A stretch of DNA of 64,000 bases, taken from the NCBI RefSeq assembly GCF_024721265.1, contig NZ_JAMXOC010000010.1, positions 1 to 64,000 of the forward strand, in the 5' to 3' direction. Origin of the DNA: Ohessyouella blattaphilus (GTDB lineage Bacteria; Bacillota; Clostridia; Lachnospirales; Lachnospiraceae). A model generated the notes under the pieces. It searched no databases. It had not been told where the DNA came from and worked only from the letters and a program-made list of their open reading frames with translations. Below, piece by piece: positions 24,942-33,556 of the stretch. The position numbers and the translations under genes were made by a program. Numbering within the stretch: the stretch's first letter is position 1; the number at the start of each line of letters is the position of its first letter.

Positions 24942-25375
24942 TTAGAAGTGTGGAACCAAAGGATAAGGATGTGTATCTAGACCTAGTAAGAGCTTTTTAT
25001 CAGTCAGAGGCTGTGCTTCATAGCATTCCTGATGAATATATTGAAAATACGTGGAATGAATTAATGTCTTCTAGCGATTATGTGAAGGCCTATATTTTAG
25101 AAAGTGATAATCAGGTTGCCGGTTACGCCCTGCTTAGCTTTACGTTTTCCCAAGAGGTGGGTGGCAAGGTGGCTTGGCTTGAAGAGCTCTTTATGCTACC
25201 GGAATTTAGAGGGCAGGGCCTTGGCAAAGAGTTCTTTGCCTTTATGGAGGCGAATGTTGAAAGTAAGGTTTCTAGAATCCGCCTAGAGGTAGAGCCAGAT
25301 AACAACCGGGCAAAGAGGCTTTATGAGTCCCTCGGCTATGAAGATTTGCCCTATGTGCAGATGGTGAAGGAGTAG
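24938..25375 (+). CDS. GNAT-family N-acetyltransferase
   Basis: A 145-residue acetyltransferase with the acetyl-CoA pyrophosphate loop [10 protein letters not shown] (about residues 89-98) and the C-terminal SLGYEDL strand typical of the family. It should acetylate an amine with acetyl-CoA in the cytoplasm. It overlaps the EamA gene by ATGA and stops 4 bp before dtd, so it lies in the middle of a probable four-gene run (with mscL upstream). The substrate is unknown; an earlier shared theme with dtd, such as handling of unusual amino acids, is only a guess. Confidence 0.88.
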   Translation: MIRSVEPKDKDVYLDLVRAFYQSEAVLHSIPDEYIENTWNELMSSSDYVKAYILESDNQVAGYALLSFTFSQEVGGKVAWLEELFMLPEFRGQGLGKEFFAFMEANVESKVSRIRLEVEPDNNRAKRLYESLGYEDLPYVQMVKE

Positions 25376-25379
25376 GCTG

Positions 25380-25826
25380 ATGAAGTTTGTTATTCAAAGA
25401 GTAACCGAAAGTCGTGTAAAAGTAGCTGGTGAAGTCATCGGTGAAATTGGCAAAGGCTACATGGTGCTTATTGGTGTTGCCGATGAAGACACGGAAGCTA
25501 TCGCCGATAAGATGGTGCGTAAGCTGATCGGTCTGCGGATCTTCGAAGATAGTGAAGGAAAGACCAATCTATCTCTAGAGCAGGTAGGCGGTAGCTTACT
25601 CCTTATCTCTCAGTTTACCCTATATGCCAACTGTAAGAAAGGGAATCGCCCCAGCTTTACTCAGGCCGGTTCACCAGCTCTTGGCGAAGCTCTCTATGAG
25701 TATATTATTCGCAAATGTAAAGAAGAGGTACCGGTGGTAGAGAAAGGGTCTTTTGGCGCCGAGATGCAGGTGGAGTTAGTGAATGACGGTCCCTTTACCA
25801 TTGTCTTAGATTCAGATGAACTATAA
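25380..25826 (+). CDS. dtd: D-aminoacyl-tRNA deacylase
   Basis: The 148-residue DTD protein removes D-amino acids (and glycine) mischarged onto tRNA. Hallmarks are the N-terminal MKFVIQRV, the chirality-checking SQFTLYA (about residues 77-83) and the C-terminal VNDGPFTI motif that supplies the cross-subunit Gly-cis-Pro element (here GP in NDGPFT). Family length is 145-150. The ATG at 25380 is four bases after the GNAT stop. No terminator follows it; the next element is the promoter of the HTH gene at 25842. Confidence 0.95.
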   Translation: MKFVIQRVTESRVKVAGEVIGEIGKGYMVLIGVADEDTEAIADKMVRKLIGLRIFEDSEGKTNLSLEQVGGSLLLISQFTLYANCKKGNRPSFTQAGSPALGEALYEYIIRKCKEEVPVVEKGSFGAEMQVELVNDGPFTIVLDSDEL

Positions 25827-25841
25827 GAACCATAAAAAAAC

Positions 25842-25885
25842 TTGACAAGCTCCTCATTGTTCCTTATAATTACCTTAAAAGGAAC
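25842..25885 (+). promoter_or_regulatory. Consensus sigma-A promoter with overlapping inverted-repeat operator
   Basis: TTGACA at 25842-25847 and TATAAT at 25865-25870 are separated by 17 bases, a perfect consensus. An inverted repeat GTTCCTT (25859-25865) / AAGGAAC (25879-25885), 13 bases apart, spans the -10 box and start site. This geometry fits repression, most simply by the HTH protein encoded 19 bases downstream. Confidence 0.8.
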
Positions 25886-25903
25886 AGAAAGGAGCTTTTT
25901 GCT

Positions 25904-26335
25904 ATGGAAGGGAACTATTTATCGGTAGAATATGTGGCGAAGACACTTGGTATTCATCCGAAGACGATTCAAAGATATATAAGGGAAGGAAAACTACCTG
26001 CAGTAAAGGTCGGTAAAGCGTGGCGGATCAGTGGTCATGATTTGAGTGTGTTTCTTGAAGCGAATAAGACAGGGGATGAACGGGTATTTACCTCTCGTAA
26101 GATTACTAGCTCCTCGGTTATTGATATCCAGGTATTAGATGAAGAAGAGGCTCTTAGAATTATCAATTTGCTGTCAGCGACGATGAATGCAAAGCCAGAT
26201 GATTTGACGAACTCGTCTCTACGCTCGCAGTATATTGAAGCTCAGAGCATCGTACGTGTATCTCTTTGGGGTGAAATCGACTTTGTCAAAACCATGTTAG
26301 ATATGATTGTAATGATTACGAAGGAAGAAGCATAG
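25904..26335 (+). CDS. MerR/excisionase-type HTH regulator
   Basis: The 143-residue protein has an N-terminal winged helix-turn-helix of the HTH_17 (excisionase) type at residues 5-52: LSVEYVAKTLGIHPKTIQRY, then the IREGKLPAVKVGKAWRI wing. The C-terminal ~80 residues form an alpha/beta domain with no motif I know, probably for dimerisation or ligand binding. It is not near an integrase, so an excisionase role is unlikely and a transcriptional one more natural. AAAGGAG precedes the ATG. With the DUF4180 gene 9 bp downstream it forms a two-gene operon under a consensus promoter that it probably represses itself. Confidence 0.85.
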   Translation: MEGNYLSVEYVAKTLGIHPKTIQRYIREGKLPAVKVGKAWRISGHDLSVFLEANKTGDERVFTSRKITSSSVIDIQVLDEEEALRIINLLSATMNAKPDDLTNSSLRSQYIEAQSIVRVSLWGEIDFVKTMLDMIVMITKEEA

Positions 26336-26344
26336 GTACAAATT

Positions 26345-26704
26345 ATGAATTATAAAATTATTGAAATAAACAACGATAAAATTGCGATTGCTAGCGATGA
26401 CGTACAGATTAAAAGTCCAGGAGAGATGCTTGATTTGGCGGGAACCATAGATTATCAGGATGGATGCAACAAGTTAATTATGAAAAAGGAGATGTTTCCT
26501 CAGGAGTTCTACTGGTTATCCACAGGATTTGCCGGAGAGGTACTTCAGAAGATGGTAAACTACGGGAAGAAGGTAGCGGTGGTCGGCGATTTTAGCGAGT
26601 ACTCCACACCCTCTTTTGATGCGTTCCTAATCGAATGCAATCGTGGAAAAAGCTTTTTCTTTGTAGAAAGTATGGATATAGCCAAGGAGAAATTAGCAAA
26701 CTAG
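26345..26704 (+). CDS. DUF4180 family protein
   Basis: A 119-residue soluble protein without cysteine clusters or membrane segments. It fits DUF4180 by length and by the segments EMLDLAGTIDYQDGCNKLIM and FPQEFYWLSTGFAGEVLQKMVNYGKKVAVVGDFS. The fold is probably STAS-like, judging by the strand-helix pattern, but this is a guess. The function is unknown. Its partnership with an HTH regulator recurs in clostridia as I recall, suggesting a signalling pair or a stress-response module. A long palindromic terminator ends the operon. Confidence 0.8.
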   Translation: MNYKIIEINNDKIAIASDDVQIKSPGEMLDLAGTIDYQDGCNKLIMKKEMFPQEFYWLSTGFAGEVLQKMVNYGKKVAVVGDFSEYSTPSFDAFLIECNRGKSFFFVESMDIAKEKLAN

Positions 26705-26716
26705 AGAACCACTTCA

Positions 26717-26747
26717 GAAATAAGACCCTAGGGTCTTATTTCGTTTT
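26717..26747 (+). terminator. Terminator built on a 26-bp perfect palindrome
   Basis: GAAATAAGACCCT (26717-26729) is followed directly by its exact reverse complement (26730-26742) and then CGTTTT. In RNA this would form an 11-bp stem with a four-base CTAG turn. Confidence 0.85.
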
Positions 26748-26799
26748 CTGTCTAACAATTATTAAAAAAGTATAAAGTTAAATTAAGCGACGAATGGTC

Positions 26800-26849
26800 T
26801 TGAAAAAATAAAAAAGATGAGTTAAAGTATTGGTTAGACATCTAATCAA
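26800..26849 (+). promoter_or_regulatory. Promoter and MarR-type operator of the ABC exporter operon
   Basis: TTGAAA at 26800-26805 and TAAAGT at 26823-26828 are 17 bases apart. Just downstream, TTGGTTAGA (26830-26838) and TCTAATCAA (26841-26849) form a 9-2-9 palindrome with one mismatch, the size and symmetry usual for MarR dimer sites, placed over the expected start of transcription. Autorepression by the MarR protein that follows is inferred. Confidence 0.7.
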
Positions 26850-26866
26850 TAAAAGAGGTGAAAAAA

Positions 26867-27394
26867 ATGAAAAAGGGTAATAGTGCACCGTTTTTTATGC
26901 TGATAACGACGCTGGGACACCTTTTAGGTTATCGGTCAATGAAGCGGATGAATACCATAGAAGCTAAGCCAGGTCAGGCGCGAATCCTTTATAGTCTGCG
27001 AGCCGCGGGCCAGCTTTCCCAAGCGGAGCTAGCGAAGCGCTCGTGTATTACGGCGCCCTCTATGACGGTAGCACTAAAGAAACTGGAACATATGGGATTG
27101 GTTGAAAAAACCTTAGATTCCGAAGATAAGCGGATAGTTCGTATTAGCATTACGGAAAAGGGCCTAGCTCAGGTTCAGAAAATTGAGGATGCGATCCAAG
27201 GAATGGATCAGCTAATCTGTGAGAATATGACGGCAGAAGAAAAAATAATCTTTAGACGTCTATTGCTTCAAGTCATTTCCAATTTGGAAGACAATGAGGA
27301 GAAGGATGTGTACGAGGTGATGCGAGAAGTACACCTAGATATGCACGAGCACAAATCACCCCACAGAAAGCGAGGAAAACAAGTAGATGAATAA
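26867..27394 (+). CDS. MarR-family transcriptional regulator
   Basis: The 175-residue regulator has a winged helix-turn-helix in the middle (about residues 40-105: LSQAELAKRSCITAPSMTVALKKLE, then the wing with DSEDKRIVRISITEKG). MarR proteins dimerise and release DNA on binding lipophilic compounds. ATG 26867 with GAGGTG six bases upstream is preferred over the GTG at 26858, which is itself part of that ribosome site. The gene overlaps the first ABC transporter gene by eight bases. This regulator-plus-two-half-transporters order is a standard multidrug export operon. The tail is rich in His/Lys, with no clear role. Confidence 0.92.
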   Translation: MKKGNSAPFFMLITTLGHLLGYRSMKRMNTIEAKPGQARILYSLRAAGQLSQAELAKRSCITAPSMTVALKKLEHMGLVEKTLDSEDKRIVRISITEKGLAQVQKIEDAIQGMDQLICENMTAEEKIIFRRLLLQVISNLEDNEEKDVYEVMREVHLDMHEHKSPHRKRGKQVDE

Positions 27395-29552
27395 ATTAAT
27401 TAAGTTTCTAAAGCCCTTTGGGGCCAGCGTTCTAGCGATTTTGTTAGTATTAATCGTGCAGGTATATTGCGACTTGTCGCTACCTACCTATACGTCTAAT
27501 ATCGTTAACGTTGGTATTCAGCAAAAGGGTATTAGCGAAAAAGTCCCCCACTACATAAGTGAAGAGGACATGGGAAAGCTCCAGATGGTGTCATCCCCCG
27601 AGACCGCTGAGCTTCTGCAAGAGAGTTATGAAAAGGATGAGAAACACTCGACCGAAAAGGTCCCAGTGTTAAAGCTAAAGAAGTCTGTTAAGGATAACGA
27701 CGCCAAGCGCGAGAAGCTAGAAGATGCTGTAGAAGAGCCGATGTTTCTCATTATGGCAGCCTCTCAGGCGGCAGCCGAAGCAGACAAATCCGGGGAAGCG
27801 GGAGCAAATGCTCAGGCGGCCATGGACCCGGCAGCGATTCAAGATAAGCTAAAGGATATCCCAGATACGATGCTAGAGCAGGCAACAGCGGTGTATATCC
27901 AAGGCGCATACGAAAACGCCAATGTAAATCTGGAAAAAATGCAAAATAACTATATCCTTAAGACTGGTGCGAAGATGCTAGGGTTAGCGGCTATCGGGAT
28001 GGTAGCCAGCGTAATCGTCGGCTTCTTAGCCGCGCGTACAGGTGCCGGTGTCGGTAAGCGACTACGTGGTGATGTTTATAAAAAGGTAGTGGGCTTTTCC
28101 AATAGTGAGTACGATAAGTTCTCTACCGCATCACTAATTACCAGAAGCTCTAATGATATTCAACAGATTCAGATGATTACGATAATTATGCTGCGAATGG
28201 TCCTGATGGCACCGATTATGGCTCTTGGTGGTGTCTGGAAAGTCTTCCATACAAATGTAGATATGGTGTGGATTATCGGTGTGGGCATTATCGCTGTCCT
28301 AACGGTGGTGATGACCCTCTTTATCGCCGTTATGCCTAAGTTTAAGCTAGTACAAAAGCTAGTGGATAGAGTCAACCTTGTAAGCCGTGAACTTCTAACA
28401 GGCCTTCAGGTTATTCGGGCGTTTAATACCGAGGACTATGAAGAAAAGCGGTTTGATAAAGCCAATAAGGATCTCATGAAAACCCAGCTCTTTGTTAATA
28501 GGGCGATGACCTTTATGATGCCGATGATGATTTTGATTATGAACGGTATCACCGTATTGATCACCTGGAACGGCGCTCACGGAATTAACGAAGGAACGAT
28601 GCAGGTAGGTGATATGATGGCTTTCATTCAGTATACGATGCAGATTATCATGTCCTTCTTAATGATTAGTATGATTTCCGTTATGCTACCACGAGCTGCC
28701 GTCTCGGCCGTTCGCGTGGATGAAGTCTTGACTAGTGAGACGATGATTAAAGATCCTAAAAGTCCCAAGACCTTACCAGAGTCAGGCAAAGGGGAAATCG
28801 AATTTAAAGACGTGCATTTCCGTTATCCCAATGCAGAGGAAGATGTTATTGAAGGGGTCTCCTTTGTGGCTACACCGGGAGAAACCACGGCTATTATCGG
28901 TAGTACTGGTAGCGGTAAGTCGACGATGATTAACTTGATTCCCAGATTTTACGATGTGACCGGTGGGCAGATCTTAATCGATGGTGTAGATATTAGGGAA
29001 GTGACTCAGCACAATCTCCGAAAGGATATCGGCTACGTTCCTCAAAAGGGCGTGCTCTTCTCCGGAACAATTCGCTCGAATATTCTTTATTCAGATCCAG
29101 AAAATGGCGAAGAAGTGATGAAGGAAGCAGCGGACATTGCGCAAGCTACAGAATTTATTACACAAAAAGAAAATGGGTACGATAGTCCAATTGCCCAAGG
29201 TGGTACGAACGTTTCTGGTGGGCAAAAGCAGCGCCTATCCATTGCCAGAGCGATAGCGGGAGATCCGAAGATATATATTTTTGATGATAGCTTCTCCGCG
29301 CTTGATTATAAGACCGATGTAACCCTGCGAAAAGAGCTAGCAAAGAAGACGAAGGATGCTACGGTACTTATTGTCGCTCAGCGAATCAGTACAATTGCCC
29401 ATGCAGAAAAAATATTAGTGCTAGACGACGGCAAGATTGTTGGCGAAGGCACCCATAAAGAACTCCTTAGAAATTGTGAAGCGTACCATCAGATTGCGGC
29501 TTCTCAGTTATCAGAGAGCGAGCTTGCAGAAGACATGAAGGAGGTGGGCTAA
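27387..29552 (+). CDS. ABC exporter half-transporter with degenerate catalytic site (heterodimer subunit 1)
   Basis: This 721-residue protein has a six-helix ABC transmembrane domain followed by an ATPase. Between helices 1 and 2 a long charged insertion (about residues 50-190, with an alanine-rich part) would lie outside the membrane. The nucleotide-binding domain has Walker A GSTGSGKST, signature VSGGQKQRL and Walker B IYIFDDSFSALD, in which the catalytic Glu after the Walker B Asp is replaced by Asp. That is the pattern of the degenerate site in heterodimeric exporters such as BmrCD and TM287/288. It pairs with the next gene, 2 bp downstream. Drug or lipid export is likely; the cargo is unknown. 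Confidence 0.9.
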   Translation: MNKLIKFLKPFGASVLAILLVLIVQVYCDLSLPTYTSNIVNVGIQQKGISEKVPHYISEEDMGKLQMVSSPETAELLQESYEKDEKHSTEKVPVLKLKKSVKDNDAKREKLEDAVEEPMFLIMAASQAAAEADKSGEAGANAQAAMDPAAIQDKLKDIPDTMLEQATAVYIQGAYENANVNLEKMQNNYILKTGAKMLGLAAIGMVASVIVGFLAARTGAGVGKRLRGDVYKKVVGFSNSEYDKFSTASLITRSSNDIQQIQMITIIMLRMVLMAPIMALGGVWKVFHTNVDMVWIIGVGIIAVLTVVMTLFIAVMPKFKLVQKLVDRVNLVSRELLTGLQVIRAFNTEDYEEKRFDKANKDLMKTQLFVNRAMTFMMPMMILIMNGITVLITWNGAHGINEGTMQVGDMMAFIQYTMQIIMSFLMISMISVMLPRAAVSAVRVDEVLTSETMIKDPKSPKTLPESGKGEIEFKDVHFRYPNAEEDVIEGVSFVATPGETTAIIGSTGSGKSTMINLIPRFYDVTGGQILIDGVDIREVTQHNLRKDIGYVPQKGVLFSGTIRSNILYSDPENGEEVMKEAADIAQATEFITQKENGYDSPIAQGGTNVSGGQKQRLSIARAIAGDPKIYIFDDSFSALDYKTDVTLRKELAKKTKDATVLIVAQRISTIAHAEKILVLDDGKIVGEGTHKELLRNCEAYHQIAASQLSESELAEDMKEVG

Positions 29553-29554
29553 AA

Positions 29555-31408
29555 ATGGCAGAACCAAAGAAACAAAATAGAGGCCCAGGATTTGGTCGGG
29601 GACCAGGTGGCCCTCCGGGGGGCGTGCCAGGAGAAAAAGCGAAGAACTTTGGACCCACGATGAAAAAACTCTTTGGCTATTTGGAAACGTATAAGATAAG
29701 TGTGATATTTGTGGTTATCTTTGCCGTAGGCGGTACCATCTTTAATATTGTGGGACCGAAAATTCTCGGTAAAGCCACCACCGAAATATTTACCGGCTTA
29801 GTCTCTAAAGTACAGGGCGGCGACGGCATTGATTTCGGTAAGATTGGTCAGATTCTCCTTTTCCTTTTAGGACTGTATGTATTGTCCTCGGTCTTAACCT
29901 TTATTCAAGGCTTTATTATGACAGGGATGACCCAGAAGATTACGTATCGAATGCGTAAGCAAATCTCGGAAAAGATTAATCGTCTACCGATGGATTATTT
30001 TGATAAGCAGACCCACGGGGAGATTCTTTCCAGAATTACCAACGATGTGGATACCCTTAGCCAGAGTCTTAACCAAAGTGCAACCCAGATTATTACTTCG
30101 GTAACGACGATCATCGGTGTTTTGGTGATGATGCTAAGCATCAGCCCAGTGATGACCTTAGTGGCACTTTTGATTCTACCGGTATCTATGGGACTGATTT
30201 CGGTAATTGTAAATAAATCCCAAGGCTTCTTTATGGACCAACAAAAGTATCTTGGAGATGCCAATGGTCAAGTGGAAGAGGTCTACAGTGGACACAATAT
30301 TGTCAAGGTATTTAATAAAGAAAAGGACGTTATCGCGACCTTTGATGAGACCAATGAAAAGCTTTATCAGTCAGCCTGGAAATCTCAGTTCCTTTCAGGT
30401 ATGATGATGCCGATTATGCAGTTTATCTCTAACTTAGGTTATGTGGTGGTGGTTATTCTCGGCGGTTATCTTGCTCTTAAGAGTAAGATTGAAGTGGGTG
30501 ATATCCAGTCTTTTATCCAATACGTACGTAGCTTTACCCAACCGATTCAGCAGGTGGCTCAAGTGGCTAATATGCTACAGTCAATGGCAGCCGCCTCGGA
30601 GCGGGTATTTGAGTTCTTAGAAGAGCCCGAAGAAGTAGAGAGTACGAAGAAACCGCTATCAATCGCCGGGGTGGAAGGTAATATCGAATTTGATCACGTG
30701 CGCTTTGGCTATGACCCAGAAAAGATTATTATTAATGACTTTTCAGCGAAGGTTAAGCAGGGTCAGACGGTAGCGATTGTCGGACCAACTGGTGCCGGTA
30801 AGACCACGATGATTAAGCTATTGATGCGCTTTTACGATGTTAATAGCGGCTCTATTAAGCTAGACGGCCACGATATTAGAGAGTATGCTAGAGATGACCT
30901 GCGTAGTCAGTTCGGCATGGTTCTTCAAGATACTTGGCTATTTAAAGGAACAATTGAAGAGAATATCAAATACGGAAGATTTGATGCCACCCATGAAGAG
31001 GTGGTGGCCGCTGCTAAAGCTGCCCATGCTCACCGATTTATTCAGACGCTACCAGGTGGCTATGATATGGAGTTAAACGAAGAGGCAAGTAACGTCAGTC
31101 AAGGGCAGAAGCAGCTGCTTACGATTGCCCGGGCGATTTTGCAGAACCCGAAGATTCTCATCTTTGATGAAGCGACCAGTAATGTGGATACGCGGACAGA
31201 GGTGCGGATTAAAAAGGCGATGAACAACTTGATGGAGGGGCGTACCAGTTTTGTTATTGCTCATAGGCTCTCAACGATTCGTGATGCCGATATGATTCTC
31301 GTTATGAAAGACGGCGATGTCATCGAGCAAGGTTCACACGACGAATTGATTCAGCAGGGTGGCTTTTATGAGCAACTGTATAACTCGCAATTTGATCAAA
31401 GTGCATAG
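29555..31408 (+). CDS. ABC exporter half-transporter with canonical catalytic site (heterodimer subunit 2)
   Basis: The 617-residue partner begins with a Gly/Pro-rich cytoplasmic tail (GPGFGRGPGGPPGGVPG), then six helices and an ATPase domain. Walker A is GPTGAGKTT and Walker B ILIFDEATSNVD, with the catalytic Glu present. Its signature is VSQGQKQLL rather than SGGQ. In the dimer its Walker motifs would meet the intact signature of subunit 1 (consensus site), while the altered signature faces the altered Walker B of subunit 1 (degenerate site). The two sequences are therefore mutually consistent. AAGGAGGTGGGC precedes the ATG. Confidence 0.92.
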   Translation: MAEPKKQNRGPGFGRGPGGPPGGVPGEKAKNFGPTMKKLFGYLETYKISVIFVVIFAVGGTIFNIVGPKILGKATTEIFTGLVSKVQGGDGIDFGKIGQILLFLLGLYVLSSVLTFIQGFIMTGMTQKITYRMRKQISEKINRLPMDYFDKQTHGEILSRITNDVDTLSQSLNQSATQIITSVTTIIGVLVMMLSISPVMTLVALLILPVSMGLISVIVNKSQGFFMDQQKYLGDANGQVEEVYSGHNIVKVFNKEKDVIATFDETNEKLYQSAWKSQFLSGMMMPIMQFISNLGYVVVVILGGYLALKSKIEVGDIQSFIQYVRSFTQPIQQVAQVANMLQSMAAASERVFEFLEEPEEVESTKKPLSIAGVEGNIEFDHVRFGYDPEKIIINDFSAKVKQGQTVAIVGPTGAGKTTMIKLLMRFYDVNSGSIKLDGHDIREYARDDLRSQFGMVLQDTWLFKGTIEENIKYGRFDATHEEVVAAAKAAHAHRFIQTLPGGYDMELNEEASNVSQGQKQLLTIARAILQNPKILIFDEATSNVDTRTEVRIKKAMNNLMEGRTSFVIAHRLSTIRDADMILVMKDGDVIEQGSHDELIQQGGFYEQLYNSQFDQSA

Positions 31409-31420
31409 GAGGAAGTTCAG

Positions 31421-32008
31421 GTGGATAAGTTAAAACAGCAGATGGATTTTTTACTAGAGATTGACAAGGAGAAGAAGATTGGACGCCAGACTTATATAGC
31501 AGATGGCAGCAGGAAGGAAAACGATGCGGAACACGCTTGGCACATGGCGATGTTTGCGCTAATTTTGCAGGAGTATGCAGGAGAAGCCGTAGATATTGGT
31601 CGGGTTTTGTCGATGATTTTGATTCATGATGTAGTAGAGATTGATGCCGGCGATACTTATGCCTACGACGAAGACGCGAAAAAGACCCAAAAAGAGCGGG
31701 AAGAGAAGGCGGCAGAGCGAATCTTCGGGATGCTGCCAGAACTGCAACGAGACCATTTTCTCAGCCTTTGGCATGAATTTGAAGAAGGGACCTCGGCAGA
31801 TGCGAAGTACGCGGTAGCTCTTGACCGCTTACAACCGATGATGCTAAATGCGGCAGCCGGTGGTAAAAGCTGGAAGGAACACGGGGTAACCCTAAGTCAG
31901 ATTCTCGTTCGCAACCATGAAACGGCGAAGAATACCGAGGCTTTATGGGAATATTCATTCAATGAATTTGTAAAGCCTCATGTGGAAAAAGGCAATATTA
32001 AGGGCTAA
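31421..32008 (+). CDS. HD-domain phosphohydrolase (YfbR/HDDC2-like)
   Basis: A 195-residue HD-superfamily protein with the metal ligands in order: His in DAEHAWHMAMFA, HD in ILIHDVVEIDAGD, and a late Asp in ALDRLQPM. This layout matches the YfbR/HDDC2 group, which dephosphorylates 5'-deoxynucleotides or related phosphate esters. It starts at GTG 31421, preceded by AGGAGGAAG, 12 bp after the ABC exporter gene, and is followed 20 bp later by mutM. Location next to mutM hints at nucleotide-pool or repair work, but does not prove it. Confidence 0.87.
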   Translation: MDKLKQQMDFLLEIDKEKKIGRQTYIADGSRKENDAEHAWHMAMFALILQEYAGEAVDIGRVLSMILIHDVVEIDAGDTYAYDEDAKKTQKEREEKAAERIFGMLPELQRDHFLSLWHEFEEGTSADAKYAVALDRLQPMMLNAAAGGKSWKEHGVTLSQILVRNHETAKNTEALWEYSFNEFVKPHVEKGNIKG

Positions 32009-32028
32009 TAGAGAAGGAAGGTGAGCGG

Positions 32029-32832
32029 ATGCCAGAACTACCAGAGGTAGAGACAGTAAGACGGATGCTAATAGATACCGTGGTTCCCAAAGAGATTGTC
32101 AAGGTAGAAGTATATTACGAGAAGATTGTCGATGGTGACGCCGCCGACTTCGCAAAGAGATTAACCGGTCAAAGCTTTGAAAGTATCGACCGCAAAGGCA
32201 AGTTTTTGATATTTATCCTAAGCCAGGACGCGTTTATCTCCCATCTGCGAATGGAAGGCAAGTATGAGCTAGTAGATGCTGCCTTTCCCCGGGATAAGCA
32301 TGAGCACCTAAGCTTCTTCTTAGAGGACGGCACCAGACTTCGCTATCTCGATGTGAGAAAATTCGGACGGGTTAAGCTAGTAGATAAACAGGATTATCTA
32401 AAAGAACCCTCCCTCATGAAACTAGGACCGGAGCCTTGGGACATCACTAGCGATTATTTCTACCAGCGGATTCATAGGAGTGAGAAACCTATTAAATCAC
32501 TGCTTTTAGATCAAAGTGTGATAGCCGGTCTTGGCAATATCTACGCCAATGAAGTCTGCTTCCGCGTAGGCTTAAGTCCCAAGACACCAGGAAAGAAGCT
32601 TAGCAAAAAGAAAGCAGAGGAAATCTTAGAAGCCTCGAAGACTATTCTCACCGAGGCCATTCGCTACAAAGGTACGACGATCCATACTTTTTCCAGCAAC
32701 GGCGAAAGTGGAGGTTACCAAGACCATCTCTTAGTCCATGGTCAGAAAAACTGCCCTACTTGTGGCCGGGAGCTTACGAAAGAAGCGGTTGGTGGTAGAG
32801 GAACATATTACTGTAAAAATTGTCAGAAGTAA
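32029..32832 (+). CDS. mutM: Formamidopyrimidine-DNA glycosylase
   Basis: The 267-residue base-excision repair enzyme removes 8-oxoguanine and cuts the AP site. The invariant N-terminus PELPEVE (Pro2 nucleophile, Glu3) follows the initiator, the beta-F lysine lies in RKGKFLI, the helix-two-turn-helix is around SVIAGLGNIYANE, and the C-terminal zinc finger has CPTC and CKNC, ending CQK. All catalytic parts are present and the length is standard. It ends the run of genes that begins with the MarR operon. A terminator follows. Confidence 0.97.
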   Translation: MPELPEVETVRRMLIDTVVPKEIVKVEVYYEKIVDGDAADFAKRLTGQSFESIDRKGKFLIFILSQDAFISHLRMEGKYELVDAAFPRDKHEHLSFFLEDGTRLRYLDVRKFGRVKLVDKQDYLKEPSLMKLGPEPWDITSDYFYQRIHRSEKPIKSLLLDQSVIAGLGNIYANEVCFRVGLSPKTPGKKLSKKKAEEILEASKTILTEAIRYKGTTIHTFSSNGESGGYQDHLLVHGQKNCPTCGRELTKEAVGGRGTYYCKNCQK

Positions 32833-32837
32833 TAGTG

Positions 32838-32900
32838 AAGCATTCACCCTAAAGCCAAGTTTTAAATAGCTTACGGCTAGTCTGGGGTGGATGCTTTTTA
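32838..32900 (+). terminator. Rho-independent terminator after mutM
   Basis: AAGCATTCACCC (32838-32849) pairs with GGGTGGATGCTT (32885-32896) with one G-T wobble, followed by T residues. The 35-base interior holds a smaller nested hairpin (TAGC/GCTA). Confidence 0.85.
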
Positions 32901-32908
32901 TTCTTTGA

Positions 32909-32954
32909 TTTACTTTTATGTTTAAAAATGACATATTATAAACATGAAAGTAAA
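32909..32954 (+). promoter_or_regulatory. Large inverted repeat at the abiE promoter (probable AbiEi operator)
   Basis: TTTACTTTTATGTTTA (32909-32924) and TAAACATGAAAGTAAA (32939-32954) are inverted copies with a single mismatch over 16 bases, 14 bases apart. A TATTAT box (32934-32939) lies in the spacer. AbiEi antitoxins of characterised systems repress their own promoter by binding inverted repeats, which fits this position just upstream of the antitoxin start at 32967. Confidence 0.75.
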
Positions 32955-32966
32955 CAAGGTGATATT

Positions 32967-33556
32967 ATGAAAAAAGAAGTTTTGAAAAAAATTGCAGATG
33001 ATAATAATGGGTATTTATTTACAGCAGATGTTCTTTGTCACGACATTTCAAAAACCTACATGGCAAATTTTGTTAAGGAAAATGGGTATGAAAGAGTAGG
33101 TCATGGAATTTATGCGGCTCCGGATGTTTGCCAGATGAACTCTATTTATTACAAAAAGCAAATCCCAAGATTGTTTTTTCAGGCGAAACAGCTCTCTATA
33201 TTCATGGATTGACAGATAGAGAATACCAAAGAATAGAAGTTACTGTTCCTAAGGGGTATAATGCCGTTCATTTGCGTAAGAAGCACATTAAAGTAAGAAC
33301 GATGAAAGATGAGCTATATGAAATGGGGACAACAATGGTTGAATCAGGATATGGAAACATGATTATTGTTTATGATCAAGAACGAACCATCTGCGACACA
33401 ATCATTAACCGAAAGAAAATGGATGTCCAAATCTTTCAAGCTGCAATTAAAGAATACATGGCGGTTTCAGATAGGAAGTTACAAGCGCTCGTCCGTTATG
33501 CTGAGAAACTGGGGGTTAGAGATGAGGTAATGAAATATGTGGAGGTGTTGACATGA
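32967..33556 (+). pseudogene. AbiEi-type antitoxin, frameshifted
   Basis: Two overlapping frames together make one AbiEi-like protein of about 196 residues. The first part (MKKEVLKKIADDNNG to about base 33128) is the winged-helix antitoxin domain with GYERVGHGIYAAPD. The rest continues in another frame as PDELYLLQKANPKIVFSGETALYIHGLTDR, typical of the AbiEi C-terminal domain. Reading GTTTGGCCA instead of GTTTGCCA near 33128-33134 would restore the family sequence V-W-P-D-E, so one base appears to be missing. A sequencing error is possible, but the toxin behind it is also destroyed. The start at 32967 has AAGGTGATATT upstream. The remaining N-terminal domain might still bind the operator. Confidence 0.85.

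Noticed and set aside
25904-26335. Phage or integrative-element excisionase
   Set aside because: The HTH_17 domain fits, but there is no integrase or attachment site nearby and the protein has an extra C-terminal domain.
33128-33556. Separate intact gene starting at the internal ATG 33128
   Set aside because: It has no ribosome site and its sequence continues the AbiEi protein whose first part is in the preceding frame.
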